Notes: generated by a model from the letters alone, not told the origin. DNA of 64,000 nucleotides from Streptomyces sioyaensis (GCF_004122735.1 NZ_SDIF01000012.1:1-64000), one strand, 5' to 3'. Counted from the first letter of the stretch, positions 15,527 to 24,276 are shown. Numbers and translations are program-made.

Positions 15527-15638
15527 GTACCGACAGGCAGCCGGGCGACGGGCCGCGTCGACAGACAGCCGAGCCTCCCGCCGCACCGACCGGCAGCCGG
15601 GCCGCGGACCGTACCGACGGGCAATGGGTGTGCCGCGT
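15527..15638. repeat. 28-bp tandem repeat, four diverged units
   Basis: Units begin at 15527, 15555, 15583 and 15611, exactly 28 nt apart, each starting with a variant of GTACCGACAGGCAGCCGGGC. The last unit decays after its first 14 nt. The array lies in the 316-nt spacer between the VOC gene and the metallophosphoesterase gene; no gene is evident there. Confidence 0.75.
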
Positions 15639-15668
15639 TCCGGGCGCGTTCAGCTAGCGGTTACGCGC

Positions 15669-15707
15669 GTCACCCAAACTCTGGAACGAGACATTCCGTT
15701 TGGTGAC
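15669..15707. promoter_or_regulatory. nested interrupted palindrome upstream of the metallophosphoesterase
   Basis: The outer arms GTCACCCAAAC (15669-15679) and GTTTGGTGAC (15698-15707) are inverted copies with one bulged base. Inside them GGAA (15683-15686) and TTCC (15694-15697) pair again. The site ends 42 nt before ATG 15750, a position suited to a repressor operator or a 5'-UTR hairpin. Confidence 0.6.
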
Positions 15708-15749
15708 ACCGCCGTGGCCAGGCATGCCGGCCACGGCACGGAGGGCCTG

Positions 15750-17558
15750 ATGGCCGGTATCGAAACCCACATCCCCACCAACCGTCGTCGCTTCCTTCTC
15801 AGCTCCGGTGCCGCCGTCGCCGGAGCCGGTGCCGCATGGGCACTGCCGAGCCAGCGCCGCAGCAGCGCGGCTCCGGGCGCACACCCTCTCCCCCGCACGT
15901 CGCCGGCCGGTCCGGCCGGGCGGCGGGCGGCCCCGTACGGGGTCACGACGCTGGAAACCGCGGCGCATCTCACCGGCAGCGGCGGCTACCGCCGCCTCGG
16001 CTCCGGCCCCGGTTGGCCGCTGGTGGTCCGCGGCGAACTCGCCTCCGCCGGGACCGCACGCAAGGACCGGCGGACCGCTCTGGCCTGCTTCGTCCAGTTC
16101 ACCGATCTCCATGTGGCCGACGTCCAGAGCCCGTTGCGCACCGAATATCTGCGCGCCGGCTCGCCGGGCTCGTGGCGCGCGCAGGAGGCGCTGTCGGTGG
16201 CCGGCGCGGTGTCGCTGGTGGAGCAGGCCAACGCGCTGGGGGGCGGACCCCACACCGGCCGGCGGCCGGCCTTCGTCATGTCCACGGGTGACAACATCGA
16301 CAACCACTCCATGATCGAGCTGGAGTGGTTCCTCACCCTCATGAGCGGCGGCCGTATCACGCCCAACACCGGGGACCCGACGGCCTACGAAGGCGTACAG
16401 AACTGCGGCCTCCCGCTGTACTGGCATCCGGCCGACGGCCTGCGCGACCAGGACAAGAAGCGGGGGCTGCCGTCGATACCCGGGTATCTCGACGCCGCGA
16501 TCCGCCCCGTCACCAGTCCCGGCCTGCGGATTCCCTGGTACTCGACGCCCGGCAACCACGACGATCTGCCGGGCGGCTGTCTGGCCCCGCAGGACCCGGA
16601 GCTGACGGAGTACATCACGGGGGCACGCAAGCTGTTCTCCGTACCGGACACCGATGTGGCCGCGTTCGCCAAGGTGCTGGACTCCGGCGACGACCCCAAG
16701 AGCACCGTGCTCAAGGAGATCCTCGGACGCAACGCCGCCAGAGCCCGGACGGTGACCGCGGACGAGCGGCGCCGGATGTTCACCCCGCACGAATATCTGC
16801 GGGCGCATCTGAACCCGGCGTTCGCCGGCGCGGGGCCGGTGGGGCACGGCTACACCGACGACCACCTCAACGACGACCAGACGTATTACACCTTCACCGT
16901 CGCGGAGGGCGTCCTCGGCATCAGCATCGACACCACCTACCGCAGCGGCCACTACCAAGGGTCGCTGGGAACCGGCCAACTCCAGTGGCTGGAGCGGACC
17001 TTGGCCGCCCACAGCTCCCGTCATTACGACGCGGACGGCCGGCTCGTGCGCAATGCCGGCGCCGACGACGCGCACATCCTGATCTTCAGCCACCACCACA
17101 GCCCGAGCATGACCCGGCGCCCCGACGCGGCGCGCGCGGAGGAGACGCGGCACGACGGTGCGGAGCTCATCGCCCTGCTGAGCCGGTTCCCCAACGTGGT
17201 GGCGTGGATCAACGGCCACAGCCACGTCAACCGCATCACGCCGCACGCCCACCCGACGGCCGCCCGCTCCTTCTGGGAGGTCAACACCGCCTCGCACGTG
17301 GACTATCCGCAGCACGCGCGGATCATCGAACTGGTCGACAACCACGACGGCACGCTGTCGCTGTTCACCACCCTCATCGAGTCGGCCGCTCCGCACCGCG
17401 CGGACTTCGACGACCTCTCGGCGGTCGGCCTCGCCTCCCTCTACCGCGAGCTGTCCTACAACGCTCCCGGCCTGGCCGCCGGCATGAGCGGCGGCGTCCA
17501 CGAAATGGCAGGCAGGCCGGCGGACCGCAACACCGAACTCCTCGTCCACCGGGCATGA
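15750..17558 (+). CDS. Tat-exported metallophosphoesterase
   Basis: 602 residues. The N-terminus TNRRRFLLSSGAAVAGAGAA is a twin-arginine signal. The calcineurin-like phosphoesterase motifs follow in order: FTDLHVAD (D-x-H), STGDNIDNHS (GD), GNHDD (GNHD), IFSHHHSP and INGHSHVN (GHxH), giving a full dinuclear metal site. Length and the long insertion between GNHD and the later His motifs fit the actinobacterial TIGR03767-type family, whose substrate is unknown. The ATG at 15750 has GGAGGG closely upstream. It acts outside the membrane, possibly on phosphate esters or phosphodiesters of the envelope. Confidence 0.87.
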   Translation: MAGIETHIPTNRRRFLLSSGAAVAGAGAAWALPSQRRSSAAPGAHPLPRTSPAGPAGRRAAPYGVTTLETAAHLTGSGGYRRLGSGPGWPLVVRGELASAGTARKDRRTALACFVQFTDLHVADVQSPLRTEYLRAGSPGSWRAQEALSVAGAVSLVEQANALGGGPHTGRRPAFVMSTGDNIDNHSMIELEWFLTLMSGGRITPNTGDPTAYEGVQNCGLPLYWHPADGLRDQDKKRGLPSIPGYLDAAIRPVTSPGLRIPWYSTPGNHDDLPGGCLAPQDPELTEYITGARKLFSVPDTDVAAFAKVLDSGDDPKSTVLKEILGRNAARARTVTADERRRMFTPHEYLRAHLNPAFAGAGPVGHGYTDDHLNDDQTYYTFTVAEGVLGISIDTTYRSGHYQGSLGTGQLQWLERTLAAHSSRHYDADGRLVRNAGADDAHILIFSHHHSPSMTRRPDAARAEETRHDGAELIALLSRFPNVVAWINGHSHVNRITPHAHPTAARSFWEVNTASHVDYPQHARIIELVDNHDGTLSLFTTLIESAAPHRADFDDLSAVGLASLYRELSYNAPGLAAGMSGGVHEMAGRPADRNTELLVHRA

Positions 17559-17811
17559 CGGGGGGAGGGCGGGCGACTCTCCCGCCCCGCCTTACGCACA
17601 CGGCGTCCGCAATGGATCGTCGACATCCGGACCTTCGACATCATGACCTTCGGCGCCCGGATCATCGGCATCCGGATCGTCGGGCGCCCGGAATGGATCG
17701 TCCGGGGGACCCCGACGACGCGGTGGCGCCCCGGCACCGGGGGTCAGCAGTACCTTCAGGAGGAACATAACGGCAGATTTACGTCAGAACAACACCATTG
17801 GTGGAGCCTGC

Positions 17812-19425
17812 ATGTCACCCTCCGTCACACACCGGACGGCCCGAAGGCGCATCGTCGGCACCCTGAGCGTTCTGCTGGCCGGCGGCGTCGTCCTCACGGG
17901 CCTCGTCCAGGCAACGCCGTCGTCCACCACCCCCCGCCGTCTCGATCCGCGCATCACGGCGGTCATGCGGAAGCCGGACTACCGCCATGCCCAATGGGGG
18001 CTGTTCCAACGGAACCCGGCCAGCGGCAAGGTGACGCAGTCCCGCTACGCCGACCAGTTCTTCATCCCCGGGTCGACGGCCAAGCTGTTCAGCGTCAGCG
18101 GCACCTGGCACACCCTGGGCAGCGGCCACCGCTTCGTCACGCCGGTCCACGCCGTCGGGCGGCGCCTGGGCAGCACCCTCAGGGGCAACCTGGACCTGGT
18201 CGCGCAGGGCGACCTGACGCTCGGCGGCCGCACCCGCAAGGACGGCACCGTCGCCTACACCACCATCGACCACACCTACGCCAACGACGTCCCGGGAGCC
18301 ACCCTCACCCCGGAGAACCCGCTGGCCGGTATCGACCAGCTGGCCCGGCAGGTACGCGCCTCGGGCATCCGGCGGGTCGACGGCAACGTGGTCATCGATG
18401 CGCGGCTGTTCCGTCCGGACCCGGTGCTCGACCCGACCCCCACGCCGCTGATCATCAATGACAACCTGATCGATCTGCTGACCTCCCCCGGCGCCGGAGC
18501 GGGCGCCCCGGCCGGCCTCGACTGGCGCCCGAAGGTCGCGCCGTACCACGTCACCTCGGCCGTCCGCACCGTCGCGGCGGGCAAACCGACCGACATCAAC
18601 GTGACCAGCTCCCCCGACGGCACCCGCATCCGGCTGTCGGGCACCATCGCCGCCGGCTCCGCCCCCGTCCTGCGGGTGTCCGGCATCAAGGACCCGAACG
18701 CCTTCGGCCGGACGGCCATGATCGAGGCGCTGCAGCGCGCCGGCGTCACGGTCCGGGCGAAGCCGGTGGGCGGCAACCCTGCCGGCCAGTTGCCGCGCTC
18801 CTACCAGGGCGCGCCCGCGGTGGCCCGGTACACCTCCCCGCCCTATGCCCAGTACGCCAAGCTGATCCTCAAGGTGAGCCACAATCTCGGGGCGAACCTC
18901 GGGATGTGCCTGATGGCGACGACCACGGGAAGCTCCGACTGCGAGGAGGGCTTCCCCGTACTCGCCGGGTTCCTCGACCGCGCGCACGTGGACCGCAGGG
19001 CCGTACAGCTCGCCGACGGCCGGGGCGGCAACCCGGTCGACCGCACCACACCGCGCGCCCTGGCGCAGATCCTGACGTACTGGCAGCACACCCCCGAGGC
19101 GCAGCGTTTCCGCACCTCGCTGCCGGTCCTGGGCGTCGACGGAACGCTGGCGGACTCCTGCCGGCACTGCCCCTCGCGCGGCAAGGTCTTCGCCAAGACC
19201 GGCACCGCCGCGGGCGGTGACGCGCTCAACGACCGGCTGGCGGTGGGCGCCGAAACCGCGGCCGGCTATCTGGAGACCCGCAAGGGCCACTTCGATGTGT
19301 TCTTCGACGGAGTGAACGGGGCCTCGACCCCCAATGCCGATATCAACGGCCTCCTGACCATCGCCGACGACGTCGCCGCCGTCGCCGCCTACCTCCAGCA
19401 GCAGGCCTCCGGCGTCCGGCACTGA
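17812..19425 (+). CDS. dacB: D-alanyl-D-alanine carboxypeptidase/endopeptidase (PBP4, peptidase S13)
   Basis: 537-residue low-molecular-weight penicillin-binding protein of class C (S13). A signal/anchor (VGTLSVLLAGGVVLTGLVQA) is followed by the SxxK motif in IPGSTAKLFSVS, the SxN motif in KVSHNLGANL and the KTG motif in FAKTGTAAGG. The large insertion between the first two motifs is typical of the family. It trims or cleaves peptidoglycan cross-links outside the membrane. The ATG at 17812 has TGGAG nearby. A hairpin at 19463-19492 follows. The 253-nt upstream spacer holds only degenerate GGATCGTC-containing repeats. Confidence 0.9.
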   Translation: MSPSVTHRTARRRIVGTLSVLLAGGVVLTGLVQATPSSTTPRRLDPRITAVMRKPDYRHAQWGLFQRNPASGKVTQSRYADQFFIPGSTAKLFSVSGTWHTLGSGHRFVTPVHAVGRRLGSTLRGNLDLVAQGDLTLGGRTRKDGTVAYTTIDHTYANDVPGATLTPENPLAGIDQLARQVRASGIRRVDGNVVIDARLFRPDPVLDPTPTPLIINDNLIDLLTSPGAGAGAPAGLDWRPKVAPYHVTSAVRTVAAGKPTDINVTSSPDGTRIRLSGTIAAGSAPVLRVSGIKDPNAFGRTAMIEALQRAGVTVRAKPVGGNPAGQLPRSYQGAPAVARYTSPPYAQYAKLILKVSHNLGANLGMCLMATTTGSSDCEEGFPVLAGFLDRAHVDRRAVQLADGRGGNPVDRTTPRALAQILTYWQHTPEAQRFRTSLPVLGVDGTLADSCRHCPSRGKVFAKTGTAAGGDALNDRLAVGAETAAGYLETRKGHFDVFFDGVNGASTPNADINGLLTIADDVAAVAAYLQQQASGVRH

Positions 19426-19462
19426 GCACCGGGACGCGACCACCGGACCGACGACGACGGCT

Positions 19463-19492
19463 CGGCCCCCTTCCCAACCGTGGAGGGGGCCG
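19463..19492. terminator. hairpin after dacB
   Basis: CGGCCCCCT (19463-19471) pairs with AGGGGGCCG (19484-19492), a 9-bp stem 38 nt after the dacB stop. There is no T-run, as is common in Streptomyces terminators. Confidence 0.65.
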
Positions 19493-19588
19493 CACCTACG
19501 AGGAGCCGCCCGCCCGGTGTGCCACGAGGAACGGCCGAGGCACGGCAGTTAATTGGCATTTCAGTTACCACTTCTATAGAGTGCGGGT

Positions 19589-20035
19589 GTGCGACTGACC
19601 AAGAGCACCGACATCGCCCTCCGTATTGCCATGCGCCTGGCGGTGCTCGGCAACAAGGACGACGCACCCACCACCCGCGAGGTGGCGAGCGCCGTCGAGG
19701 TGCCGTACACCCACGCCGCCAAGGTGGTGAGCAAGCTCCAGCACCTCGGCGCCGTCGAGGCACGGCGCGGGCGCGGCGGAGGGCTGACGCTCACGACCGC
19801 GGGGCGTACGGGGTCGCTGGGGCGGCTGGTGCGCGAACTGGAGGGGGTCGACGATGTCGTGGGATGCGAAGACGAACCACCGTGTCCACTGCGCGGCGGC
19901 TGCCGGCTGCGTGGTGCGCTCCGGGCGGCACAGGAAGCGTTCTACGCCTCGCTCGACCCGCTCTCCATCGCCGATCTGATCGAGAGCCCGACCGGCCCGA
20001 TCCTGCTCAGCCTGGCCCCCCGCCCCGCGACCTGA
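19589..20035 (+). CDS. nsrR: NsrR, Rrf2-family nitric-oxide-sensing repressor
   Basis: 148-residue Rrf2 winged-helix regulator. The HTH is at about residues 28-60, and the cluster-ligand motif VGCEDEPPCPLRGGC gives Cys93, Cys99 and Cys105, the same positions as described for the [4Fe-4S] NsrR of S. coelicolor. NO destroys the cluster and lifts repression. The GTG at 19589 gives the family-typical N-terminus MRLTKSTDIALR. It lies 183 nt upstream of hmp, which carries a matching operator at 20124-20148. An AT-rich stretch before nsrR itself (about 19549-19580, including AATTGGCATTT) may be a weaker autoregulatory half-site. Confidence 0.92.
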   Translation: MRLTKSTDIALRIAMRLAVLGNKDDAPTTREVASAVEVPYTHAAKVVSKLQHLGAVEARRGRGGGLTLTTAGRTGSLGRLVRELEGVDDVVGCEDEPPCPLRGGCRLRGALRAAQEAFYASLDPLSIADLIESPTGPILLSLAPRPAT

Positions 20036-20123
20036 GCGCGAGCGACACCTCCGACCGACCCCACGACCCGAGCCCGGCGTCAGGACCGAGTCCGCCTCCA
20101 GGGCCGCGCCCTCCCCTTGGCCA

Positions 20124-20148
20124 AAATACGCATCCCAGATGCAAGTTT
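20124..20148. promoter_or_regulatory. NsrR operator upstream of hmp
   Basis: A 25-nt imperfect palindrome centred on 20136. The left part AAATACGCATC and right part AGATGCAAGTTT are near-inverted copies; 8 of 12 base pairs are symmetric. The GCATC/GATGC cores and A/T ends match the known Streptomyces NsrR site style. It lies 71 nt before the hmp start. Confidence 0.8.
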
Positions 20149-20202
20149 CAGCTCTCTCCCCTCTCCTCCGCTTTCCTTCCTCTCCCTCCTCCCCTTTCTT
20201 CG
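20149..20202 (+). other. polypyrimidine tract in the hmp leader
   Basis: From 20149 to about 20201 the plus strand is almost entirely C and T (for example CTCTCTCCCCTCTCCTCC, then CTTTCCTTCCTCTCCC) with a single G. It lies between the NsrR operator and the hmp Shine-Dalgarno (GGAG at 20209). It is unlike any other leader in the window and encodes nothing. Confidence 0.8.
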
Positions 20203-20218
20203 AGAATCGGAGCAGTCG

Positions 20219-21496
20219 ATGCTGTCGAGCGAGTCCGCCAAGACCGTCACCGCCACCCTCCCCGCCGTGAGCGGGGCCATCGACGAGATCACGGCACTCT
20301 TCTACGAGAAGCTCTTCACCGCGCACCCCGAGCTGCTGCGCGACCTCTTCAACCGCGGCAACCAGGCCAACGGCAGCCAGCGGCAGGCCCTTGCGGGGGC
20401 GATCGCCGCGTTCGCAGGCCATCTCGTCGCGCACCCGGACAGCCGGCCGGACACCATGCTGGCGCGGATCGCACACAAGCATGCCTCGCTCGGGGTGCGC
20501 GAGGACCAGTACCCGATCGTTCGGGAGCACCTCTTCGCGGCCATCGCCGAGGTGCTCGGCGATGCGGTGACCGATGAGGTGGTGCGCGCCTGGGACGAGG
20601 TGTACTGGCTGATGGCCCACGCCCTGATCGCCATCGAGAAGCGGATCGGCGCCGAGGCGGGCGTCCAGGACGGCAGGGTGTGGCGGCCCTATCGAGTGGC
20701 CGGCCGCATCCAGGAGACCGACGAGGTCGCGACCTTCCTTCTGCAGCCGGCCGACGGCGCGCCCGTCCCGCCGTCCCGCCCCGGCCAGTACGTCTCGGTA
20801 CAGGTCCAACTCCCCGACGGCGCACGGCAGATACGTCAGTACAGCCTGTCCGGACAGCCGGACGGCGGGCTGCAGATCTCCGTGAAGCGGGTGGCGGCCG
20901 GCCGCCGGGCCGGGGCCCCGTCCGAGGACCCCGCGGGCGAGGTGTCCGGCTATCTGCACGCATACGTCCACGGCGGCGAAATCCTTTATGTGAGCCCGCC
21001 GTTCGGCGATGTGGTGCTCAGCGAGGAGGACGGCGAGGGACCGCTGCTCTTCGCCTCGGCGGGCATCGGTTGTACGCCGATGATCGGCATGTTGTCGCAT
21101 CTCGCCGCCGCGGGCTCCCGACGCCGCATCATCACCGCCCACGCCGACCGGTCGCCCGCCACCCACCCGTTCCGCACGGATCTCCGCCGGCTCACCGACA
21201 AGCTCACCCACGCAACGGCGGAACTCTGGTACGAGGAGGGACTCCAGGACGGCGGAGAACTCCAAGACGGCGAAGGAGTCCGGTGTGACCGGGCGGAGCA
21301 GGTTACGGCCGAGGCGGTGACCGTACGCACCGGTCTGATGGATCTGACGCAACTCTCCCTTCCGGCCGGCACCACCGCGTATCTCTGCGGGCCGGTGCCG
21401 TTCATGAAGGCGGCGCGCACCCAACTGCTGGCCGCAGGAGTGCCCGCCGCGCAGATCCACTACGAGGTCTTCGGTCCGGACCTCGGTCTGAGCTGA
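20219..21496 (+). CDS. hmp: flavohemoprotein, nitric oxide dioxygenase
   Basis: 425 residues. The N-terminal globin domain (about 1-145) has the proximal His in ARIAHKHASLGV. The FAD-binding ferredoxin-reductase domain carries IRQYSLSG, and the NAD domain carries FASAGIGCTPMIGM and the C-terminal HYEVFGPD. It oxidises NO to nitrate using O2 and NAD(P)H in the cytoplasm. ATG 20219 follows CGGAGCAGTCG; the longer open frame upstream reads through the pyrimidine tract. Regulation by the adjacent NsrR is expected from the operator at 20124. An insertion of about 30 residues before the last domain (EEGLQDGGELQDGEG) is somewhat unusual. Confidence 0.93.
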   Translation: MLSSESAKTVTATLPAVSGAIDEITALFYEKLFTAHPELLRDLFNRGNQANGSQRQALAGAIAAFAGHLVAHPDSRPDTMLARIAHKHASLGVREDQYPIVREHLFAAIAEVLGDAVTDEVVRAWDEVYWLMAHALIAIEKRIGAEAGVQDGRVWRPYRVAGRIQETDEVATFLLQPADGAPVPPSRPGQYVSVQVQLPDGARQIRQYSLSGQPDGGLQISVKRVAAGRRAGAPSEDPAGEVSGYLHAYVHGGEILYVSPPFGDVVLSEEDGEGPLLFASAGIGCTPMIGMLSHLAAAGSRRRIITAHADRSPATHPFRTDLRRLTDKLTHATAELWYEEGLQDGGELQDGEGVRCDRAEQVTAEAVTVRTGLMDLTQLSLPAGTTAYLCGPVPFMKAARTQLLAAGVPAAQIHYEVFGPDLGLS

Positions 21497-21537
21497 TATC
21501 CGTTGCCGCCGGCCGGTGCACACCGCATGATGCGGAC

Positions 21538-22071
21538 ATGACTGCCAACCCACCGTCTGCGCCACCCACCGTCGTCCCGCTCACGCGGTACACGAAGCAG
21601 GAACTCACCGAGATCGTCGGGGACGTCGAGGACCCGTTCGGCGTCGCGCACACCGGCCTGACCTGGCTGGCCAAGGAGCAGCACTTCGGCATCAGACGCG
21701 ATGGCCGACTCGTGGCACACGCCGGTCTGGTGACGCTTCCCCTCACGGTCGGCACGGCAGAGACGGAGGTGGTCGGCTTCGGCGGGGTGGCCGTCGCTCC
21801 TGATCTGCGGGGGCAGGGGCTGGCACGGCGCGTCGTCACCTCCGCACGGGAACACGCCCGCACCATGGGGCCGCGGTACGGGCTGCTGTTCTGCCGGCCG
21901 CAACTCCTGCCCCTGTACCAGCGGCTCGGCTGGCAGGAGCTTCCGGGGGAGGTACTTGTCGAGCAACCCGAAGGGCCCGTGGTGATGCCGCTGCACACCA
22001 TGTGGACGCCCCTACGGGACGGGGAACGCTGGCCCGAGGGGCCGGTGCGACTCCGGTCACTGCCGATGTGA
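21538..22071 (+). CDS. GNAT-family N-acetyltransferase
   Basis: 177-residue GNAT domain protein. The acetyl-CoA pyrophosphate loop is visible as VAPDLRGQGLARRVV, followed by a helix and the typical LPLYQRLGWQEL end. The substrate is unknown; it could be a small molecule or a protein N-terminus. It starts 41 nt after hmp on the same strand, so it may be co-transcribed, but nothing links it functionally to NO defence. Confidence 0.8.
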   Translation: MTANPPSAPPTVVPLTRYTKQELTEIVGDVEDPFGVAHTGLTWLAKEQHFGIRRDGRLVAHAGLVTLPLTVGTAETEVVGFGGVAVAPDLRGQGLARRVVTSAREHARTMGPRYGLLFCRPQLLPLYQRLGWQELPGEVLVEQPEGPVVMPLHTMWTPLRDGERWPEGPVRLRSLPM

Positions 22072-22272
22072 CGGAGCCTCAGGTCGGCAGGGAGGGGCGG
22101 GTCGCAGGACAGGGCGGCAGGACGACACGTGCGGCCGGCCCGGTGCCGGCCCACCGTGTTCGAACGCTGGTCGTCAGCCGGGAGTCCCACGTAGGTTCGC
22201 ATCTGTCCTTCGTCCGCGTGGAGTACCGGCGCGTCGTTTGGACAGCCCACGAGGCTCCGACACCGTGAAGTC

Positions 22273-22797
22273 GTGCGTCCTCTCCTTCTTCGTCTTGCCG
22301 CGGCTACGGCCGTCCTCCTTGCCGCCACCGGCTGCGTCTCCCTCCCGGCCGGTGGATCCGTGCACGGGCCCGGTCCCGCTCCGGGCGGCCGTACGGTCGC
22401 TCCGGCCCGGCCTTCACCGCTGGTGATGCCCACCGAGAAGTCCACGCGGGAACGGCTGGTGGATGTGGCTTCCGCACGGCACAAGCCCGGGAGGCAGCGG
22501 AAGTTGCCCAAGAAGGTTGCCACCCGAGGGCACGCTGCGGCAGTGAACGGGCGGGAGCGGCCCACGGGACGGGCCGCGCCGCATCATCCGCGTTCCGCAC
22601 CGCCCAGGGCGCGTACGCGTCCCCAGCCCGTACGGGCGGTGCCACGGCGGCGGCACCCCGCGGGTGCGCAGTCGCGGGCGCTCCCCCGGCCGCCGCGGCG
22701 CGGGGCGACGGTCGACCCGGGTGTGGTGTGCCGGATGGCGTCCGGCCGGGTCCGCGCGGACCTGGTGCAGCTGTGCCACCGGACGTACGGACGGTGA
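22273..22797 (+). CDS. putative basic lipoprotein of unknown function
   Basis: 174 residues. The N-terminus MRPLLLRLAAATAVLLAATG followed by Cys fits a lipobox (LAATGC, lipidated Cys21). The rest is Arg/Pro/His-rich and probably disordered, with two Cys near the C-terminus (VVCRM, LCHRTYGR). No family is recognised. The GTG start lacks a strong ribosome site, and the low-complexity composition means a non-coding reading cannot be excluded, although the lipobox and the C-terminal amphipathic segment favour a real gene. Confidence 0.5.
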   Translation: MRPLLLRLAAATAVLLAATGCVSLPAGGSVHGPGPAPGGRTVAPARPSPLVMPTEKSTRERLVDVASARHKPGRQRKLPKKVATRGHAAAVNGRERPTGRAAPHHPRSAPPRARTRPQPVRAVPRRRHPAGAQSRALPRPPRRGATVDPGVVCRMASGRVRADLVQLCHRTYGR

Positions 22798-22857
22798 GCG
22801 CGCCGGGCCCGGCCTCGCCGCCCTCGACGGGGCTCTCCGGGCGCCGGCGCTCGTGCG

Positions 22858-23847
22858 TCACGCCAGCCGGATCTCCGTCCCGGCCGACTGCTCCCGGGCG
22901 GCCGCGACGATCAGGGCCGCGGCCGCGGCGTCCTGTACGGCCACACCGACGGACTTGTAGAGGGTGATCTGGTCCGGTGAGGTGCGGCCCGCTGCCTGGC
23001 CGGTGAGGAGTTCGCCCAGCTCGGCGTGTATGTGATCTTCGGTGATGAGGCCCGCGCGGAGCGGCAGCAGCAGATCGTTGCTGCCCGCGGGGAAGGGAGC
23101 CAGTGCCGCCTGCCGCGATTCGACGCACACCAGCGCCTCCGCGATCGTGGCATCGTCGATCTCGCGGCCGTCCGGGTTGAAGCCCACCGAGGTCACGTGG
23201 ACGCCCGGCGAGAGCCAGGAACGGCGGATCACGGGGTCGACGGCATGAGTGGTCGCGGCGGCGATGTCCGCACCGTCGAGCGCCTCGGCGTAACCGGCGA
23301 ACGCCGCGGCGGGAACCTGGAGTTCGGCCGACAGCAGGTCGGCCAGCGCGGCCGCCTTCGCCCGGTCCCGGCCGGCCACCCGGATCTGCCGGATCGGGCG
23401 GACCCGGCACATCGCCGCGGCGTGTGACCGGGCCTGTGCGCCGGTGCCCAGGAGTGCCAGCACCGAGGCGTCGTCACGGGCCAGCAGACGGGCCGAGAGG
23501 GCCGAACCCGCGGCGGTCCGGGCCGCGGTGATCGCCGTACCGTCCAGCAGCGCGGTGGGCTCTCCGGTGTGCGGATCGAAGGCGACGATCAGCGCCTGAT
23601 GGGTCGGCAGAGGGCCGCCGCCGTTGTGCGGGAACACGGAGACCAGCTTGGTCATGAGCATCTCGGCGGACGGCACATGGCCCGGCATCGCTGCCAGGAA
23701 GCCGTCCCGTTCGGGTACCCGTACGGCAACGCGGTCCGGGGCCGCGGCGCGCCCCGCGCTGAGGTCCGCCATCGCCGACGCCAGGGCATCGATCAGCGCA
23801 TCGATGTCGAGCAACGCCTCGACCTGCGAACGTCCGAGAACCAGCAT
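22858..23847 (-). CDS. ornithine cyclodeaminase/mu-crystallin family protein
   Basis: 329 residues. The N-terminal substrate domain includes LMTKLVSVFPHNGG. The NAD-binding part has LALLGTGAQARSHAAAM and the C-terminus ITLYKSVGVAVQDAAAA, all signatures of the OCD family. Members convert ornithine to proline or reduce cyclic imines and ketimines such as piperideine carboxylate. Start ATG 23847 has GGGAGGGTGAGAAGG directly upstream; the frame remains open further back without support. It is monocistronic, divergent from the His/Trp protein gene. Confidence 0.87.
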   Translation of the reverse strand: MLVLGRSQVEALLDIDALIDALASAMADLSAGRAAAPDRVAVRVPERDGFLAAMPGHVPSAEMLMTKLVSVFPHNGGGPLPTHQALIVAFDPHTGEPTALLDGTAITAARTAAGSALSARLLARDDASVLALLGTGAQARSHAAAMCRVRPIRQIRVAGRDRAKAAALADLLSAELQVPAAAFAGYAEALDGADIAAATTHAVDPVIRRSWLSPGVHVTSVGFNPDGREIDDATIAEALVCVESRQAALAPFPAGSNDLLLPLRAGLITEDHIHAELGELLTGQAAGRTSPDQITLYKSVGVAVQDAAAAALIVAAAREQSAGTEIRLA

Positions 23848-24276
23848 CCTTCTCACCCTCCCGATCACCGCGTGACGACCGGCGTGGCGCCGGGCCGAGG
23901 TGTCGACCGTAGTCCCCTGATCGGGACGTATGACGAGTGTGCGGGACATATGGCGGCCTGAGGGCGGGGGCCGCGCCGGTGGCGTCGTGACTGGCGTCGT
24001 CGGCATCGGTGGCGTCGGCGGGTTACCGGTCGCGACCCTGCGCAACCCCCTCACTCGCGCCCAATCTGGGTTAAATTTTCTTTATGCCGCTTTTATGCGA
24101 GCAGGGTGCCTGGCCGGACCGAGAGGGGCCGGACGCAGGAAGGCCGGCACGGTCCCCGCACCCGGAGTCGCGGGCGGCTCGGACGCCGAGTCCGGGCGAT
24201 GCCGCGCGGCTCGTCGCGACGGTGCCCCGAGCGTCCTTTCGTGAGCCCCAGCGGGCTCAACAGGAGGTGTGAACCC
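23848..24276. promoter_or_regulatory. 429-nt gene-free divergent spacer
   Basis: I see no convincing gene. A marked AT-rich island at about 24068-24098 (TTAAATTTTC, CTTTTATGCG) is the likely promoter of the downstream gene. Directly before its strong Shine-Dalgarno AGGAGG (24262-24267) is a perfect small hairpin, GAGCCC (24243-24248) with GGGCTC (24253-24258), which could influence translation. Confidence 0.55.

Noticed and set aside
15654..17549. 631-codon minus-strand frame opposite the metallophosphoesterase
   Set aside because: The plus-strand gene has all phosphoesterase motifs and a Tat signal; the antisense frame is a GC-bias shadow.
17815..19443. 542-codon minus-strand frame opposite dacB
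   Set aside because: dacB has the SxxK, SxN and KTG motifs in order; the opposite frame shows no recognisable domain.
23930..24244. 104-codon plus-strand frame between ornithine cyclodeaminase and the Trp/His gene
   Set aside because: It spans the AT-rich promoter-like island, has no ribosome site and no family resemblance.
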